From JBBQXY01 sp051004815 (GTDB lineage: Bacteria > Chloroflexota > Ktedonobacteria > Ktedonobacterales > Ktedonobacteraceae): a DNA stretch of 51,982 nucleotides. Location of the stretch: the NCBI GenBank assembly GCA_051004815.1, contig JBPCJY010000065.1:1-51982 (forward strand), read 5' to 3'. How positions within the stretch are numbered: position 1 is the first letter of the stretch; the number at the start of each line of letters is the position of its first letter. Below the pieces are notes generated by a model. The model saw only the letters and a program-made list of their open reading frames with translations. It made no database searches and was not told the DNA's origin. Below, piece after piece: positions 17,153 through 26,612 of the stretch. The position numbers were made by a program, and so were the translations under genes.

Positions 17153-17932
17153 ATGAGTACCTCTGGTTGGCATCAGATGGCTGAATGGTGGGATGAAAAG
17201 ATCGGTGATGAAGGTGATCTCTGGCACCGAACATTAATTGATCCGCCATTAATTCGGCTGGTTGATAAGGTAGAAGGACTACAGTTACTGGATCTTGCCT
17301 GCGGTAACGGTTACTTGAGCCGTCGCTTTGCGCGTCAAGGTGCTATTGTCACTGGTGTGGATACTAATGCGCCGATTATCGAGCGTGCGCGTGGGCGGGA
17401 AGAGCGAGAACCACTTGGCATCACCTACTATGTTATGGATGCGGCTCACTTAAATATGCTCGCAGATGACTCGTTTGATCTGGTTATTTGCAATATGGCT
17501 CTAATGGATATTGAAAACGCAGCAGGGGCTATCCAGGAAGTCGCCCGTGTACTTCGCAAACAAGGCCGATTTATTGCAAGTCTCTCACATCCTTGCTTTG
17601 ATAAAGTCAACACGTCCGGGTGGGCCATCGAGCAGATTTATCCAATAACAACCATTTGGCGAAAAATGAGCCACTACCGGGAGATAGCAGTCGATGTGTT
17701 GCCCTGGCTCCAGGTTCCTGGTGAGGTTGTTTTCACGCAAGCTCACCATCGTCCGCTCTCCTGGTATTTCCGCATCTTTCGTAATTCCGGTCTGGTTGTT
17801 GCCAGTTTTGAGGAACCAGAACCAACGGAAGAATTCCTCGCAAGTTCACCGCAAGGAGCCTGGATTGCCGAAATCCCACTCCACTGTGTCATCGAAGCCT
17901 GGAAGGTCAGGAGGGGATTGATACCAGACTAG
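17153..17932 (+). CDS. Class I SAM-dependent methyltransferase
   Basis: A 259-residue methyltransferase with motif I LLDLACGNGYLSRRFA, the acidic residue of motif II in VTGVDTN, and DSFDLVICNMALMDI for the following strand. It ends in a beta-strand and helix region typical of small-molecule enzymes. AAAGGAGAG precedes the ATG. The substrate is unknown; the position after the PKS region permits O- or C-methylation of that product, but it also stands alone between a mobile element and a dipeptidase. Confidence 0.75.
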   Translation: MSTSGWHQMAEWWDEKIGDEGDLWHRTLIDPPLIRLVDKVEGLQLLDLACGNGYLSRRFARQGAIVTGVDTNAPIIERARGREEREPLGITYYVMDAAHLNMLADDSFDLVICNMALMDIENAAGAIQEVARVLRKQGRFIASLSHPCFDKVNTSGWAIEQIYPITTIWRKMSHYREIAVDVLPWLQVPGEVVFTQAHHRPLSWYFRIFRNSGLVVASFEEPEPTEEFLASSPQGAWIAEIPLHCVIEAWKVRRGLIPD

Positions 17933-18011
17933 CGATATCACTTATGCACAAGCCATTTGTCTTGCGGGCAATCCAGTCAAAATCTGAACGGACTGCTCAT
18001 CAGGCTAATAT

Positions 18012-19082
18012 TTACCAGGTTTTGCCGAGCACACGTACCCAGTTTTCGTGCGTAATCTTCTTCAAGGCCACCTCGTCGTAGCCATGCTCACGCAAGGCCG
18101 CGATCAGCTTAGGCAAACCTGTCACATCACCGATCTCCTGCGAAATCCAGGTGCCATCAAAGTCGGAGCCAAAGCCGACACTATCAATGCCCAGCTTTTC
18201 CACCAGATAGTCCATCTGGCGCACATACATCTCAAGCGGAGTGTTTCGCTCGCGTTGTGCATCGGCACGAATATCGCTGATAGAGAAGTTGAGACCAACC
18301 ATGCCCTCTGACTCCTTGATGGCGTCCAGTTGCTTATCGGTCAAATTGCGGGTCGTTGGGCTAATAACATGAGCATTGGAGTGCGTCGCCACCAGTGGCT
18401 TAGCGGAGAGCGCAGCCACGTCCCAGAAGCCCTTCTCGTTGAGGTGTGAAAGATCAAGCAGAATGCCGAGGCGATTGCAGGCGCGTACCAGTCTCTTACC
18501 AGCATCGGTCAGCCCTGGTCCGGTGTCAGGTGAAAGAGGGTATCCAAAGGGGACGCCATGCGCGAAAGCATTGGGACGGCTCCAGACCAGACCCAGCGAA
18601 CGCAGTCCCGCCCGGTAGAACACTTCGAGCGCGTTCAGCTCTGTATCGATAGCCTCAGCACCCTCGAAATGCAATACGGCAGCGATCACGCCATCGCGCA
18701 AACACCGTTGTACTTCCTCAACAGTGCGAACGACCTTTACCTCACCCTTTGACTCATCCTCCAGCCGAAAGAGAATCGCCATGACTGCAATAGCAACGCG
18801 CTGTGCATAATCCGGTTCAATAGCAGGCGGCATACGGACTCTATATCCTTCATTTGTGATGACCACATTGGCCTCCGGATCATCTGTCACCACAGGAGAA
18901 GGCACAAAGACCGCGAAGAAACCACCGCCAAAGCCACCGCTACGGGCGCGTGGTAGATCAATATGCCCCACTTCGCTCTGCACAAAGAAAGAACGCCCCT
19001 GCCCCCGTTCAGGAAGGTACAAATGTAACAACGTATCATTATGACCATCAAAAACTGGCAGCATGCCTGGAATCGCCATCAT
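18012..19082 (-). CDS. Membrane-dipeptidase-family (M19) peptidase
   Basis: A 356-residue zinc peptidase of the renal dipeptidase family. Metal-binding and active-site segments are present: FDGHNDTLLHL (His-x-Asp), HFEGAEAID (bridging Glu), LSHLNEKGFWDVA, and ATHSNAHVISP, with GSDFDGTW near the C-terminus. The family hydrolyses dipeptides, often with a D-residue, and some members act on beta-lactams. There is no signal peptide, so it is probably cytosolic. GGGGGAT precedes the double ATG. It is divergent from the carbamoyltransferase over a 162-bp shared promoter region. Confidence 0.85.
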   Translation of the reverse strand: MMAIPGMLPVFDGHNDTLLHLYLPERGQGRSFFVQSEVGHIDLPRARSGGFGGGFFAVFVPSPVVTDDPEANVVITNEGYRVRMPPAIEPDYAQRVAIAVMAILFRLEDESKGEVKVVRTVEEVQRCLRDGVIAAVLHFEGAEAIDTELNALEVFYRAGLRSLGLVWSRPNAFAHGVPFGYPLSPDTGPGLTDAGKRLVRACNRLGILLDLSHLNEKGFWDVAALSAKPLVATHSNAHVISPTTRNLTDKQLDAIKESEGMVGLNFSISDIRADAQRERNTPLEMYVRQMDYLVEKLGIDSVGFGSDFDGTWISQEIGDVTGLPKLIAALREHGYDEVALKKITHENWVRVLGKTW

Positions 19083-19244
19083 ATCCCCCTTTTACTGGTA
19101 CCTCGACAAGACTATCCATATTGTACCATAGGATCAGGTACCAGTTACTCACTTCGCTGCCTGTTTCCTTTAGCTCCTTTGAATCGTGTTATTCATTAAA
19201 GTGTGCAATTACTATGCAATGAGAAGAGGGAGCAATAGCAATAC

Positions 19245-21005
19245 ATGTATACGCTAGGCATCAACGCGGCCTACCACGACCCTGCTGCCTGTCTCGTGAA
19301 GGATGGCCAGGTCATCGCGGCAGCGGAAGAGGAACGTTTCACCCATATCAAGCACGGCAAGCGTCCCATCCCGTTTTCGACTTACAAACTGCCGTTTGCT
19401 GCCATCGACTATTGTCTGCGTGAGGCCGGTATCACCCTGCTCAATGTCGATCACGTCGCGTACTCGTATGACCCGTTTCTGCTGCTCGGCCAGCACCGCG
19501 ACGAAGCAACCATTACCTTTCCCCTGGAACCGAGCGCACATGCTACCCCGACCGAGTGGGAATCCGCCTGGGATCCGTTGTTCTTGGCCTCCATCGTCAA
19601 CGCGCCCCGCCACTTAGCAAGCGGAGTACCGCATCATCTCCAGGCCCGTTTTCGCGGAGCATGTGCCGATGGCCCCTATCGCTGGCATTTCGTCGAACAC
19701 CATATCGCGCACGCCGCCAGCGCGTTCCACGCCTCGCCATTCTCTCAAGCTGCCGTGCTGACACTGGATGGGCGCGGCGAAAAGGCGACTACCAGCTACA
19801 GCTTGGGCGAGGGCAACCAATTGCGCTGGCTGGGGCAGGTGAACTATCCACATTCGTTAGGCTTGCTTTACGAGCAGGTCACGGATTACCTCGGTTTTCT
19901 TCCCTCCTCAGATGAGTATAAGGTGATGGCACTGGCATCATTTGGCAAGCCGCGCTACCATGCATTTTTCCGTGAAGTGGTGCAGATGGGCGAGCATGGT
20001 CTCTATACCATCCAGCCGTTGCACCTTGAGGAACAATTTGGCCCGGCCCGTGTGAAGGGTGGCCCTTTGGAGCAGCACCATTACGATATTGCCCATTCGT
20101 TACAGGTCGTATTGGAAGAGACCGTCTTACAACTTGCTGACTGGCTGTACGAGGAGACTCATGCTGAAAACCTCTGTATGGCCGGTGGCGTGGCCCTTAA
20201 CTGCGTCATGAATGCACGATTGCGTGATCGCGGCCCCTTCAAACATATCTGGGTACAACCGGCGGCGGGCGATGCTGGCACAGCACTGGGAGCAGCCCTG
20301 TGGATAGATGCTCTTGAGCGCGACGATAACGAGCGTCGCTATTGTATGGAGCACGCGTTTCTTGGCCCATCCTATAGCGATGATGAGATTGAGCAATTCC
20401 TGCGTTGGTCAAAACTTCCCTATCGGCGTTTGAAGAACGTTGCCGAGGAAGTGGCCGACATTTTGGCACAAGACAAGGTCATTGGCTGGTTCCAACATCG
20501 CCTGGAATTTGGCCCGCGTGCGCTCGGTGCTCGTTCTATCCTGGCTTCGCCCATCTCTCCCACCATGCAAGCGCGACTCAACGAGATCAAAGATCGTGAA
20601 GATTTTCGCCCTGTCGCTCCAGTCGTGCTGGAGGAAGAGGCGACCAACTGGTTTGCCAACGCCGACGTTTCGCCTTTTATGCTCTTTATCTATGATGTTC
20701 TACCTGAAAAAGCCGCTCTCATTCCCGCTGTGCGCCACGTAGATGGCACAGCCCGTATTCAGACGATCAGGCGAGAGCAACATCCACTGTATTATGATCT
20801 GATCAAAGCGTTTCAGGCGCGAACAGGGGTACCTGTGCTGGTCAATACATCATTTAATACGAGAGGTGAACCCATTGTCTGCACGCCTCGCGACGCCATT
20901 GAGTGTTTCTGGACATCACCACTTGATGCCCTGGTAATTGGTTCGTTCCTATTAGAGAAAAACCAATTAGAGAAAACCCAACCAGCAAAAGACCAGGACA
21001 TCTAA
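19245..21005 (+). CDS. NodU/CmcH-family carbamoyltransferase
   Basis: A 586-residue enzyme. The N-terminal Kae1-like part carries LGINAAYHDPAACLVKDG, EERFTHIKHGKRPIP, and the metal-site histidines in VEHHIAHAASAFHAS, followed by MAGGVALNCVMNARL. The C-terminal domain contains EFGPRALGARSILA and VNTSFNTRGEPIV. The family transfers carbamoyl from carbamoyl phosphate to a hydroxyl via carbamoyl-adenylate, as in tobramycin, novobiocin or Nod-factor decoration. It ends 3 bases before the GT2 gene, so the two are an operon. The pair probably glycosylates and carbamoylates a natural product or cell-surface sugar. Confidence 0.88.
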   Translation: MYTLGINAAYHDPAACLVKDGQVIAAAEEERFTHIKHGKRPIPFSTYKLPFAAIDYCLREAGITLLNVDHVAYSYDPFLLLGQHRDEATITFPLEPSAHATPTEWESAWDPLFLASIVNAPRHLASGVPHHLQARFRGACADGPYRWHFVEHHIAHAASAFHASPFSQAAVLTLDGRGEKATTSYSLGEGNQLRWLGQVNYPHSLGLLYEQVTDYLGFLPSSDEYKVMALASFGKPRYHAFFREVVQMGEHGLYTIQPLHLEEQFGPARVKGGPLEQHHYDIAHSLQVVLEETVLQLADWLYEETHAENLCMAGGVALNCVMNARLRDRGPFKHIWVQPAAGDAGTALGAALWIDALERDDNERRYCMEHAFLGPSYSDDEIEQFLRWSKLPYRRLKNVAEEVADILAQDKVIGWFQHRLEFGPRALGARSILASPISPTMQARLNEIKDREDFRPVAPVVLEEEATNWFANADVSPFMLFIYDVLPEKAALIPAVRHVDGTARIQTIRREQHPLYYDLIKAFQARTGVPVLVNTSFNTRGEPIVCTPRDAIECFWTSPLDALVIGSFLLEKNQLEKTQPAKDQDI

Positions 21006-21008
21006 CCT

Positions 21009-22043
21009 ATGAAAGTAAGCGGTACCTATTGTGTTTCGGTTGTCGTGCCTACGTACAAGCGACCGGAGCTATTACATCGCTGTTTGGCCGCCCTTGTGGC
21101 ACAAGATATTGCGCCAACGGCCTACGAAATCATCGTTGTTGATGATGCCGCCTGTGCCGAAACGAAACAAGAAATTGAAGCCTGGGCCGCACGCCTGGAG
21201 GAAAGTGGGCATATGCTGCGCTACATACCAGTTACGGCAACTCATGGCCCGGCTGCTGCCCGAAACGCTGGTTGGCGTGCTGCCTCCGGAAAAATTATCG
21301 CCTTTACCGATGACGATTGTCTACCCGATCCGGCCTGGTTACGAGCTGGTGTAGCAGCTTTTACTGTCGGTGTCATAGGCGTATCCGGTCGGCTCATTGT
21401 TCCCTTGCGACATACTCCTACTGATTATGAGCATAACGCCGCCCAACTTGCCAACGCGGAGTTCGTCACGGCCAACTGCTTCTACCGCCGTGAATGCCTG
21501 GCAGCTATCGGCGGCTTTGATGAACGCTTTACTGCTGCCTGGCGCGAAGATAGCGACCTTATTTTCAGTCTGATGCAGCAGTATTGTTGTGAGTGTAAAG
21601 AAAGTAGGAAGGATGGTAATGATCGCTCAGGCTCGTTTATCCATGCTCCCGACGCTATTGTTGTGCATCCCATTCGGTCGGCACCATGGGGCGTGAGCCT
21701 CAAACAGCAGCGCAAAAGCATGTTCAATGCCTTGCTCTACAAAAAACATCCGACACTGTATCGTCAAAAGATACAGTCCACACCCCCCTGGCACTACTAT
21801 GGTATGCTTGGTGCGCAGATTACCTGCGTCTTTGGCTTGATAGGAAAGAAGCACTCTTTCGCTTTTATAATCGCCTGTTTGTGGATGTTCTTAATTGGGC
21901 GTTTCTGTCTGCATCGCCTTTCCCACACCTCGCGTCGCCCCTCGCATGTCGCGGAAATGTTCATCACCTCGCTTTTGATCCCCCCACTTGCCATCTACTG
22001 GCGCATACGTGGGGCCATCAAATACCGTGTGTTTTTCCTGTAA
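21009..22043 (+). CDS. GT2 family glycosyltransferase
   Basis: A 344-residue GT-A glycosyltransferase with VSVVVPTYKRPELLHRCL at the N-terminus and the nucleotide-binding acidic pair VDDA. It also has the metal-binding IAFTDDDCLPDPAWL and a GFDERFTAAWREDSDL acceptor-site motif. Hydrophobic stretches near the C-terminus (AFIIACLWMFLIGRF and FITSLLIPPLAIYW) suggest membrane attachment. It follows the carbamoyltransferase with a 3-base gap. The sugar donor and acceptor cannot be read from sequence. Confidence 0.85.
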   Translation: MKVSGTYCVSVVVPTYKRPELLHRCLAALVAQDIAPTAYEIIVVDDAACAETKQEIEAWAARLEESGHMLRYIPVTATHGPAAARNAGWRAASGKIIAFTDDDCLPDPAWLRAGVAAFTVGVIGVSGRLIVPLRHTPTDYEHNAAQLANAEFVTANCFYRRECLAAIGGFDERFTAAWREDSDLIFSLMQQYCCECKESRKDGNDRSGSFIHAPDAIVVHPIRSAPWGVSLKQQRKSMFNALLYKKHPTLYRQKIQSTPPWHYYGMLGAQITCVFGLIGKKHSFAFIIACLWMFLIGRFCLHRLSHTSRRPSHVAEMFITSLLIPPLAIYWRIRGAIKYRVFFL

Positions 22044-22370
22044 ATCCTTGACTTTTGGGCCAGACTATTGTACTTTAAGATAGTACCGAATTACCTACAG
22101 GAGATAATCAAACAGTGACAACCTTCAACTAATCATATCACTATGCGGAATACATACAACAATGTGACAAAGCCACTGCTAAAAAAAATATGTCTCATTG
22201 TGACTATGTTTTGCGCTACTGGTAGATAGTAATGAAGGTTTTTTCATTGTTGTGGCCCCACTACCCATCTTATCCACAACGCATTCCAAAGCATCCCTTC
22301 TTAAACTCTATCTACCTATCTACTCAGAAAATTATAACGGTAAGTTAAAAGATAGATAAAGGAGTTCCCT
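22044..22370. other. Intergenic region upstream of hflX
   Basis: About 330 bp, AT-rich, no gene. AACCTTCA (22120-22127) and TGAAGGTT (22233-22240) could close a long stem ending in TTTTTTC, perhaps the GT2 terminator. The hflX promoter must lie in the last 100 bp; no clear hexamers were found. Confidence 0.4.
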
Positions 22371-23711
22371 ATGCCGGAACAACCAATAACTGTGTTAGGC
22401 ACAGAGCCTCAATCAAATACTATATTAGCGCGTGCTCCGCAACGCGCTATTCTTGTGGGCGTGGATATGCCCGGTGTGGATTGGCCGGTGGAAGAATCGC
22501 TGGACGAGCTGGCACAACTTGCCGCCACAGCCGGTGTCACCTGTGTTGATCGCGTCACCCAACGTCTGGGCCATCGCCACGCCGGTACGGTGATCGGCTC
22601 CGGCAAAGTGCAGGAAATCGCCGAGTTGGTGCGCTTTCACGATTGCGATGCCGTACTCTTTGACCTGGAGTTGTCTCCTGGCCAGCACCGTACATTGGAG
22701 CGCGAACTGGAGATACAGGTGCTTGACCGCACAGCCCTGATCCTCATCATCTTCGGGCAGCGTGCGCATACTAAAGAGGGGCGTCTCCAGGTTGAGCTGG
22801 CCCAAGTCGAGTATGACCTGCCGCGTTTGACTCGTCAATGGTCGCACCTTTCGCGTCAGAAAGGTAGCGTGCAGCAGCGTGGTGAAGGTGAGAAGCAGAT
22901 CGAGGTAGACCGTCGTATGCTGCGCCGCGAGAAAGAGCAGCTTTTGGAAGAGTTGGAACATGTGCGCACGCATCGTCAACTGCACCGTGAGCGGCGCAAA
23001 GAGACCGGCGCACCGGTAGTTGCCCTGGTTGGGTATACCAACGCGGGTAAATCCACCCTGCTCAATCGTCTGGCCAGCACGCATAGCCTCGCGGAAGATA
23101 AATTGTTCGCGACGCTCGACCCAATGACGCGCCGTGTGCGTAATCCGGGTGGACAAGAAATCCTGCTGACCGATACCGTTGGTTTCGTCCAACGCCTGCC
23201 CACTACGCTGGTCGCGGCTTTCCGTGCCACCCTCGAAGAGGTGGCCGAGGCCGATCTGCTTGTGCATGTGGTCGATGCCGCCAGTCCTTCCATGCAGCAC
23301 CAGATCGAGGCGGTCGAGCAGGTGTTGGAGGAGATTGGCGCGGGTGGTCGCCCCATGATTATTGCCCTCAACAAGGCGGATATGGTGCCAGCTGATGTCG
23401 TACCTGCACTGAGCGGCCCATACGCGCAATTACCCATCGTGCGCGTGTCCGCTTTGTTGGGAGAGGGCATTGACAATCTGCTCCACTGTATCAGCGAAAA
23501 TCTCACGCTGCAATTTGTGCCACTCGACGTAGTGATACCATACAAACGCGGCGATCTGGTGGCCCTATTCCACCAGTTCGGTGCAATTGAGCATGAGGAC
23601 TACGAGGAGCACGGAACGCATCTCTGCGGTCATATGCCGAGCAATCAAAGTGGAGCGTTTTTGGCGTTCCAAGTGCAAAAAGGGAGAGAGCATGGCCGCA
23701 AAAAATCATGA
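22371..23711 (+). CDS. hflX: Ribosome-associated GTPase HflX
   Basis: A 446-residue HflX with its N-terminal glycine-rich domain (RLGHRHAGTVIGSGKVQEIAE). The coiled-coil linker is rich in RREKEQLLEELEHVR, and the GTPase domain has G1 GYTNAGKSTLLN, G3 DTVGFVQRLP and G4 NKAD. HflX splits stalled or heat-damaged 70S ribosomes. AAGGAG lies before the ATG. The last 20 bases overlap the start of the next gene, so they share a transcript. Confidence 0.93.
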   Translation: MPEQPITVLGTEPQSNTILARAPQRAILVGVDMPGVDWPVEESLDELAQLAATAGVTCVDRVTQRLGHRHAGTVIGSGKVQEIAELVRFHDCDAVLFDLELSPGQHRTLERELEIQVLDRTALILIIFGQRAHTKEGRLQVELAQVEYDLPRLTRQWSHLSRQKGSVQQRGEGEKQIEVDRRMLRREKEQLLEELEHVRTHRQLHRERRKETGAPVVALVGYTNAGKSTLLNRLASTHSLAEDKLFATLDPMTRRVRNPGGQEILLTDTVGFVQRLPTTLVAAFRATLEEVAEADLLVHVVDAASPSMQHQIEAVEQVLEEIGAGGRPMIIALNKADMVPADVVPALSGPYAQLPIVRVSALLGEGIDNLLHCISENLTLQFVPLDVVIPYKRGDLVALFHQFGAIEHEDYEEHGTHLCGHMPSNQSGAFLAFQVQKGREHGRKKS

Positions 23712-24858
23712 TGTACTGGTGATCGGCAGTGGTGTGATCGGTAGCTCGATTGCCTACCACCTGGCTCGCCAGGGTACCAACGTTCGCGTCATTGAGGCAC
23801 GCTCAGCGGTTGCTAGCACACCTGTAGCTTCCTGGGCCAGTGCCGGAGGCGTGCGTCGGCAAGGGCGTCACCCGGCGGAGGCGTCCCTTGCCAGCGAGGC
23901 CATTGCTCGCTGGCCAACGCTCGAACAGGAGCTTGAGGCCGATGTCCACTATCGTCAGGGCGGCAACCTCCTGCTCGCGGAAAGCGAGGCCGAAGCACAG
24001 CAGATTGTCCAGTTTGTGCAAGAACAACAAGCAATGGGTTTCTCCGATGTGCGGCTCGTAGACCGCTCAGAAGCTCTACAGATTGTGCCTGATCTTAACG
24101 ACCAGGTAGTAGCTGGCAGTTTCAGCCCCGCCGATGGGCAGGCTGATCCAGCGCTGACTACTCGCGCCTTCGCTGCTGCCGCCCAACGCCTGGGGACAAG
24201 CTATCAGTTTGGTACAACCGCTCTTTCCCTCCTGACAAGCGGTACACATGTTACCGGCGTGCAAACCGACCATGGTGATATATATGCTCAACACATCGTG
24301 TTGGCTGCCGGTGCCTGGTCGGATACCCTTGCGGAAAGCATCGGTCTTTACCTACCCATTCGCACTCTTGCGCTCCAGATGGTGCTCTCGACTCCGGCGC
24401 AGCCAGGTCTGGTGCAACCCGTATTGAGTGCTCTCAACCGTGCGCTCTCACTCAAACAACTGGCGGATGGTTCATTTCTACTTGGTGGTGGCTGGCTCGG
24501 CGACATCACATCAGATCGCGCCTCCTACACAATCCGTCCCAGTAGCGAACAAGGCAATTGGCAAACTGCCTGTGAGCTTGTGCCAGCTATAAGCCAACTA
24601 CAAATAGCGCGTAGCTGGTGTGGCTTGGAAGCCGAAAGCATAGATGAGATACCGTTTGTTGGTGTCGTCCCCGGCTGGGATGGTCTGACACTTGCGCTAG
24701 GTTTCTCCGGCCACGGCTTCGCTATTTCCCCAGCAATTGGAAGAGCAATGGCTGATCTGATCAGTGGGAAAGAGATACGAGAGTTAGAGGGGTTGAGTCC
24801 CGAACGGATGGAAGGGTTTGGGTCATATCCTTATCAAAGGACCATCACTATTCTATGA
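23692..24858 (+). CDS. DAO-type FAD oxidoreductase (glycine/sarcosine oxidase-like)
   Basis: A 388-residue flavoprotein with the N-terminal FAD motif VLVIGSGVIGSSIAYHLARQG. A substrate-domain segment reads PVASWASAGGVRRQGRHP and the C-terminal motif GFSGHGFAISPAIGRAMADLI. This is the D-amino-acid/glycine/sarcosine oxidase fold; its substrate is probably a small amine or amino acid. The ATG at 23692 is preferred over an upstream in-frame start because AGGGAGAGAG sits before it and the FAD motif then falls near residue 10. It overlaps hflX by 20 bases and the following gene by 4. Confidence 0.82.
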   Translation: MAAKNHDVLVIGSGVIGSSIAYHLARQGTNVRVIEARSAVASTPVASWASAGGVRRQGRHPAEASLASEAIARWPTLEQELEADVHYRQGGNLLLAESEAEAQQIVQFVQEQQAMGFSDVRLVDRSEALQIVPDLNDQVVAGSFSPADGQADPALTTRAFAAAAQRLGTSYQFGTTALSLLTSGTHVTGVQTDHGDIYAQHIVLAAGAWSDTLAESIGLYLPIRTLALQMVLSTPAQPGLVQPVLSALNRALSLKQLADGSFLLGGGWLGDITSDRASYTIRPSSEQGNWQTACELVPAISQLQIARSWCGLEAESIDEIPFVGVVPGWDGLTLALGFSGHGFAISPAIGRAMADLISGKEIRELEGLSPERMEGFGSYPYQRTITIL

Positions 24859-25421
24859 ACAACTCTTCAACAGACGCACCGCACACGACCGAACATCATG
24901 CTACCGTCGTCATTGTCGGTGTCGGCCTCGCTGGCTTGTCCGCCGCCCGTTTCCTAACCGCCTCCGGCGTCGACGTAATCGTGTTGGAGGCGCGGGACCG
25001 TGTGGGCGGGCGTACATACACCGTATCGGCTAGCGATGGTACGCTGCTCGACCTTGGTGGGCAATGGGTTGGACCAACACAGCACCGTATCGCGGCCTTG
25101 GCACAGGCTGTGGGCGCAACCACCTTTCCTACCTATGTCGCCGGGCAAAATATCGAGTATCGCCATGGGCAACGTTCCGCCTACTCTGGTGCCATCCCCA
25201 TGCACGACCCAATTGTGGCGATGGAGGCCGTCGAGGCCATGCTCGACCTCAATATCATGCAGGGCAGCAGCGAAGATCTGGTTGATATCTTCTGGTGCGA
25301 TGCCAATCCCGCCTCCAACTATATGCAGGGAGCCATTAAAACCAGGGGCGCACAGGACAATGTCATGCGCCTCGACGCCATGTCCCTGCTCATCCATTTG
25401 GAAGTCACCAAGCAGAAATAG
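24855..25421 (+). pseudogene. Truncated flavin amine oxidase
   Basis: The first 125 or so residues are a typical flavin monoamine oxidase N-terminus: FAD motif VVIVGVGLAGLSAARFL, EARDRVGGRTYTV, and LDLGGQWVGPTQHRI. Family members are about 450 residues; this frame stops at 188. The last 55 residues (from about GSSEDLVDIF) do not look like the family, so most of the substrate and second FAD region is lost. It overlaps the preceding oxidase by 4 bases. Most likely a remnant after internal deletion; a shortened functional protein is improbable because the FAD site is incomplete. Confidence 0.65.
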
Positions 25422-25457
25422 GTCACTTGCCCCATGCGAACACCATCCTGTTGTGCA

Positions 25458-25463
25458 TATAAT
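25458..25463 (+). promoter_or_regulatory. -10-like hexamer before array 4
   Basis: A consensus TATAAT 20 bp before tandem array 4 and 140 bp before the KAS III start. No good -35 is visible at 16-18 bp. Confidence 0.3.
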
Positions 25464-25482
25464 ACTGTTCAGATAACGGTTG

Positions 25483-25572
25483 GATACATCGTGTACATCG
25501 GATACAACTGCTACAAGTGATACAACTGATACAAGTGATACAACTGCTACAAGTGTCACATTGGACACAGAG
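25483..25572 (+). repeat. Tandem array 4, ten 9-bp units
   Basis: Ten consecutive 9-bp units such as GATACAACT, GCTACAAGT and GATACAAGT. The array is in frame with the KAS III gene and could encode a Thr/Ser/Asp repeat (DTTATSDTTDTS), but only a TTG at 25480 could start it. The same units occur in array 3 on the opposite strand. It is probably a 5' untranslated element. Confidence 0.75.
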
Positions 25573-25602
25573 AGTGTGCTAGAAAGACAGGTTGGATACT
25601 TA

Positions 25603-26592
25603 ATGCTACCAGTTAAAATCGCGGGCCTGGGTTGCTACCTGCCCGAACGTCGCGTCACGAACGCCGATCTTGAGGCGCAACTCGGCATCCCAGCAGAGTG
25701 GATTGAGCGTGTGACAGGCGTACAAGAGCGACGCTACGTGACTGATGAAACAACCGTCGGTATGGGTAGCAATGCTGCTTGCATGGCTTTGGAGGCGGCG
25801 GGATTGCATGTGGGCGATGTAGACGCCATTATCAGTGCCTCGACCGCGGTACAACAGGCCATTCCCTGTACCGGCGCCTTCCTGCAAAGGGAGCTGAACG
25901 CTCCGGAGGGGAGGAGTGCTTGCTTCGATGTGAATGCCACCTGTCTGAGTTTCCTCTTTGCCTTGCAAACCGCCGCTCATCTCGTTGCCGCCGCTGCCTA
26001 TCGGACTGTATTGATTGTCAGCAGCGAATTTGTGACGAGTTCACTCAATCCCCGTGAACGCGAGAGTTCCGTCCTTTTTGGCGATGCCGCCGCCGCCGCC
26101 GTAATCACTCGTAGCCAACCAGGAGAGGCCAGCGCGATCTGGCACACACAGTTCGAGACACACAGCAGTGGTGCCGATCTGACCGAGATAGTTGGCGGTG
26201 GTACGCGACACCATCCCAACGCCCCGGAAACGACATCTGAGATGAACATGTTTCATATGCGCGGCATCGCCGTCTTCCGTCAGGCTACGCAGCTAGCTGA
26301 GCCATTTATGGATAGCTTCTTCTCGAACTTACAGTGGGAGCGTTGTCAGGTTGACGCCGTCGTTCCCCATCAGGCCAGCCGCCATGCCATCGATCAACTC
26401 ACTTCTCGCCTCGGTTTTAACAGCGATCAGGTGGTGAAAAACCTCGCTCTACGCGGCAACTGTGTAGCCGCCTCCATTCCGCTTACCTTGACCGAAGCCG
26501 TCTACAGTGGGCGTATTCGTCGTGGAGACCGCGTACTACTGGTAGGCACCGGTGCCGGTCTAACTATTGGTGGCATCGCGCTCACTTTCTAA
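25603..26592 (+). CDS. KAS III-family ketosynthase (OleA/FabH-like)
   Basis: A 329-residue thiolase-fold enzyme with the FabH-type triad Cys114 (DVNATCLSFLFAL), His256 (VVPHQASRHAID) and Asn286 (LRGNCVAASIP). The N-terminal LGCYLPERRVTNADLEAQLG and WIERVTGVQERRY are classic for the family. The ATG at 25603 is chosen because the conserved N-terminus begins there. It opens a four-gene operon with an OleD-like dehydrogenase, a metallo-hydrolase and an adenylating enzyme. That setting favours acyl-acyl condensation as in OleA over fatty acid initiation as in FabH. Confidence 0.85.
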   Translation: MLPVKIAGLGCYLPERRVTNADLEAQLGIPAEWIERVTGVQERRYVTDETTVGMGSNAACMALEAAGLHVGDVDAIISASTAVQQAIPCTGAFLQRELNAPEGRSACFDVNATCLSFLFALQTAAHLVAAAAYRTVLIVSSEFVTSSLNPRERESSVLFGDAAAAAVITRSQPGEASAIWHTQFETHSSGADLTEIVGGGTRHHPNAPETTSEMNMFHMRGIAVFRQATQLAEPFMDSFFSNLQWERCQVDAVVPHQASRHAIDQLTSRLGFNSDQVVKNLALRGNCVAASIPLTLTEAVYSGRIRRGDRVLLVGTGAGLTIGGIALTF

Positions 26593-26612
26593 TATCTAGC
26601 TAGAAGGAACCT

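Noticed and set aside
22425..23429. 334-codon minus-strand frame opposite hflX
   Set aside because: Codon-biased shadow of hflX; composition is His/Gln-rich with no family features.
25480..25602. N-terminal extension of the KAS III protein
   Set aside because: Only a TTG could start it, it adds a low-complexity Thr/Asp repeat, and the conserved N-terminus begins at the ATG at 25603.
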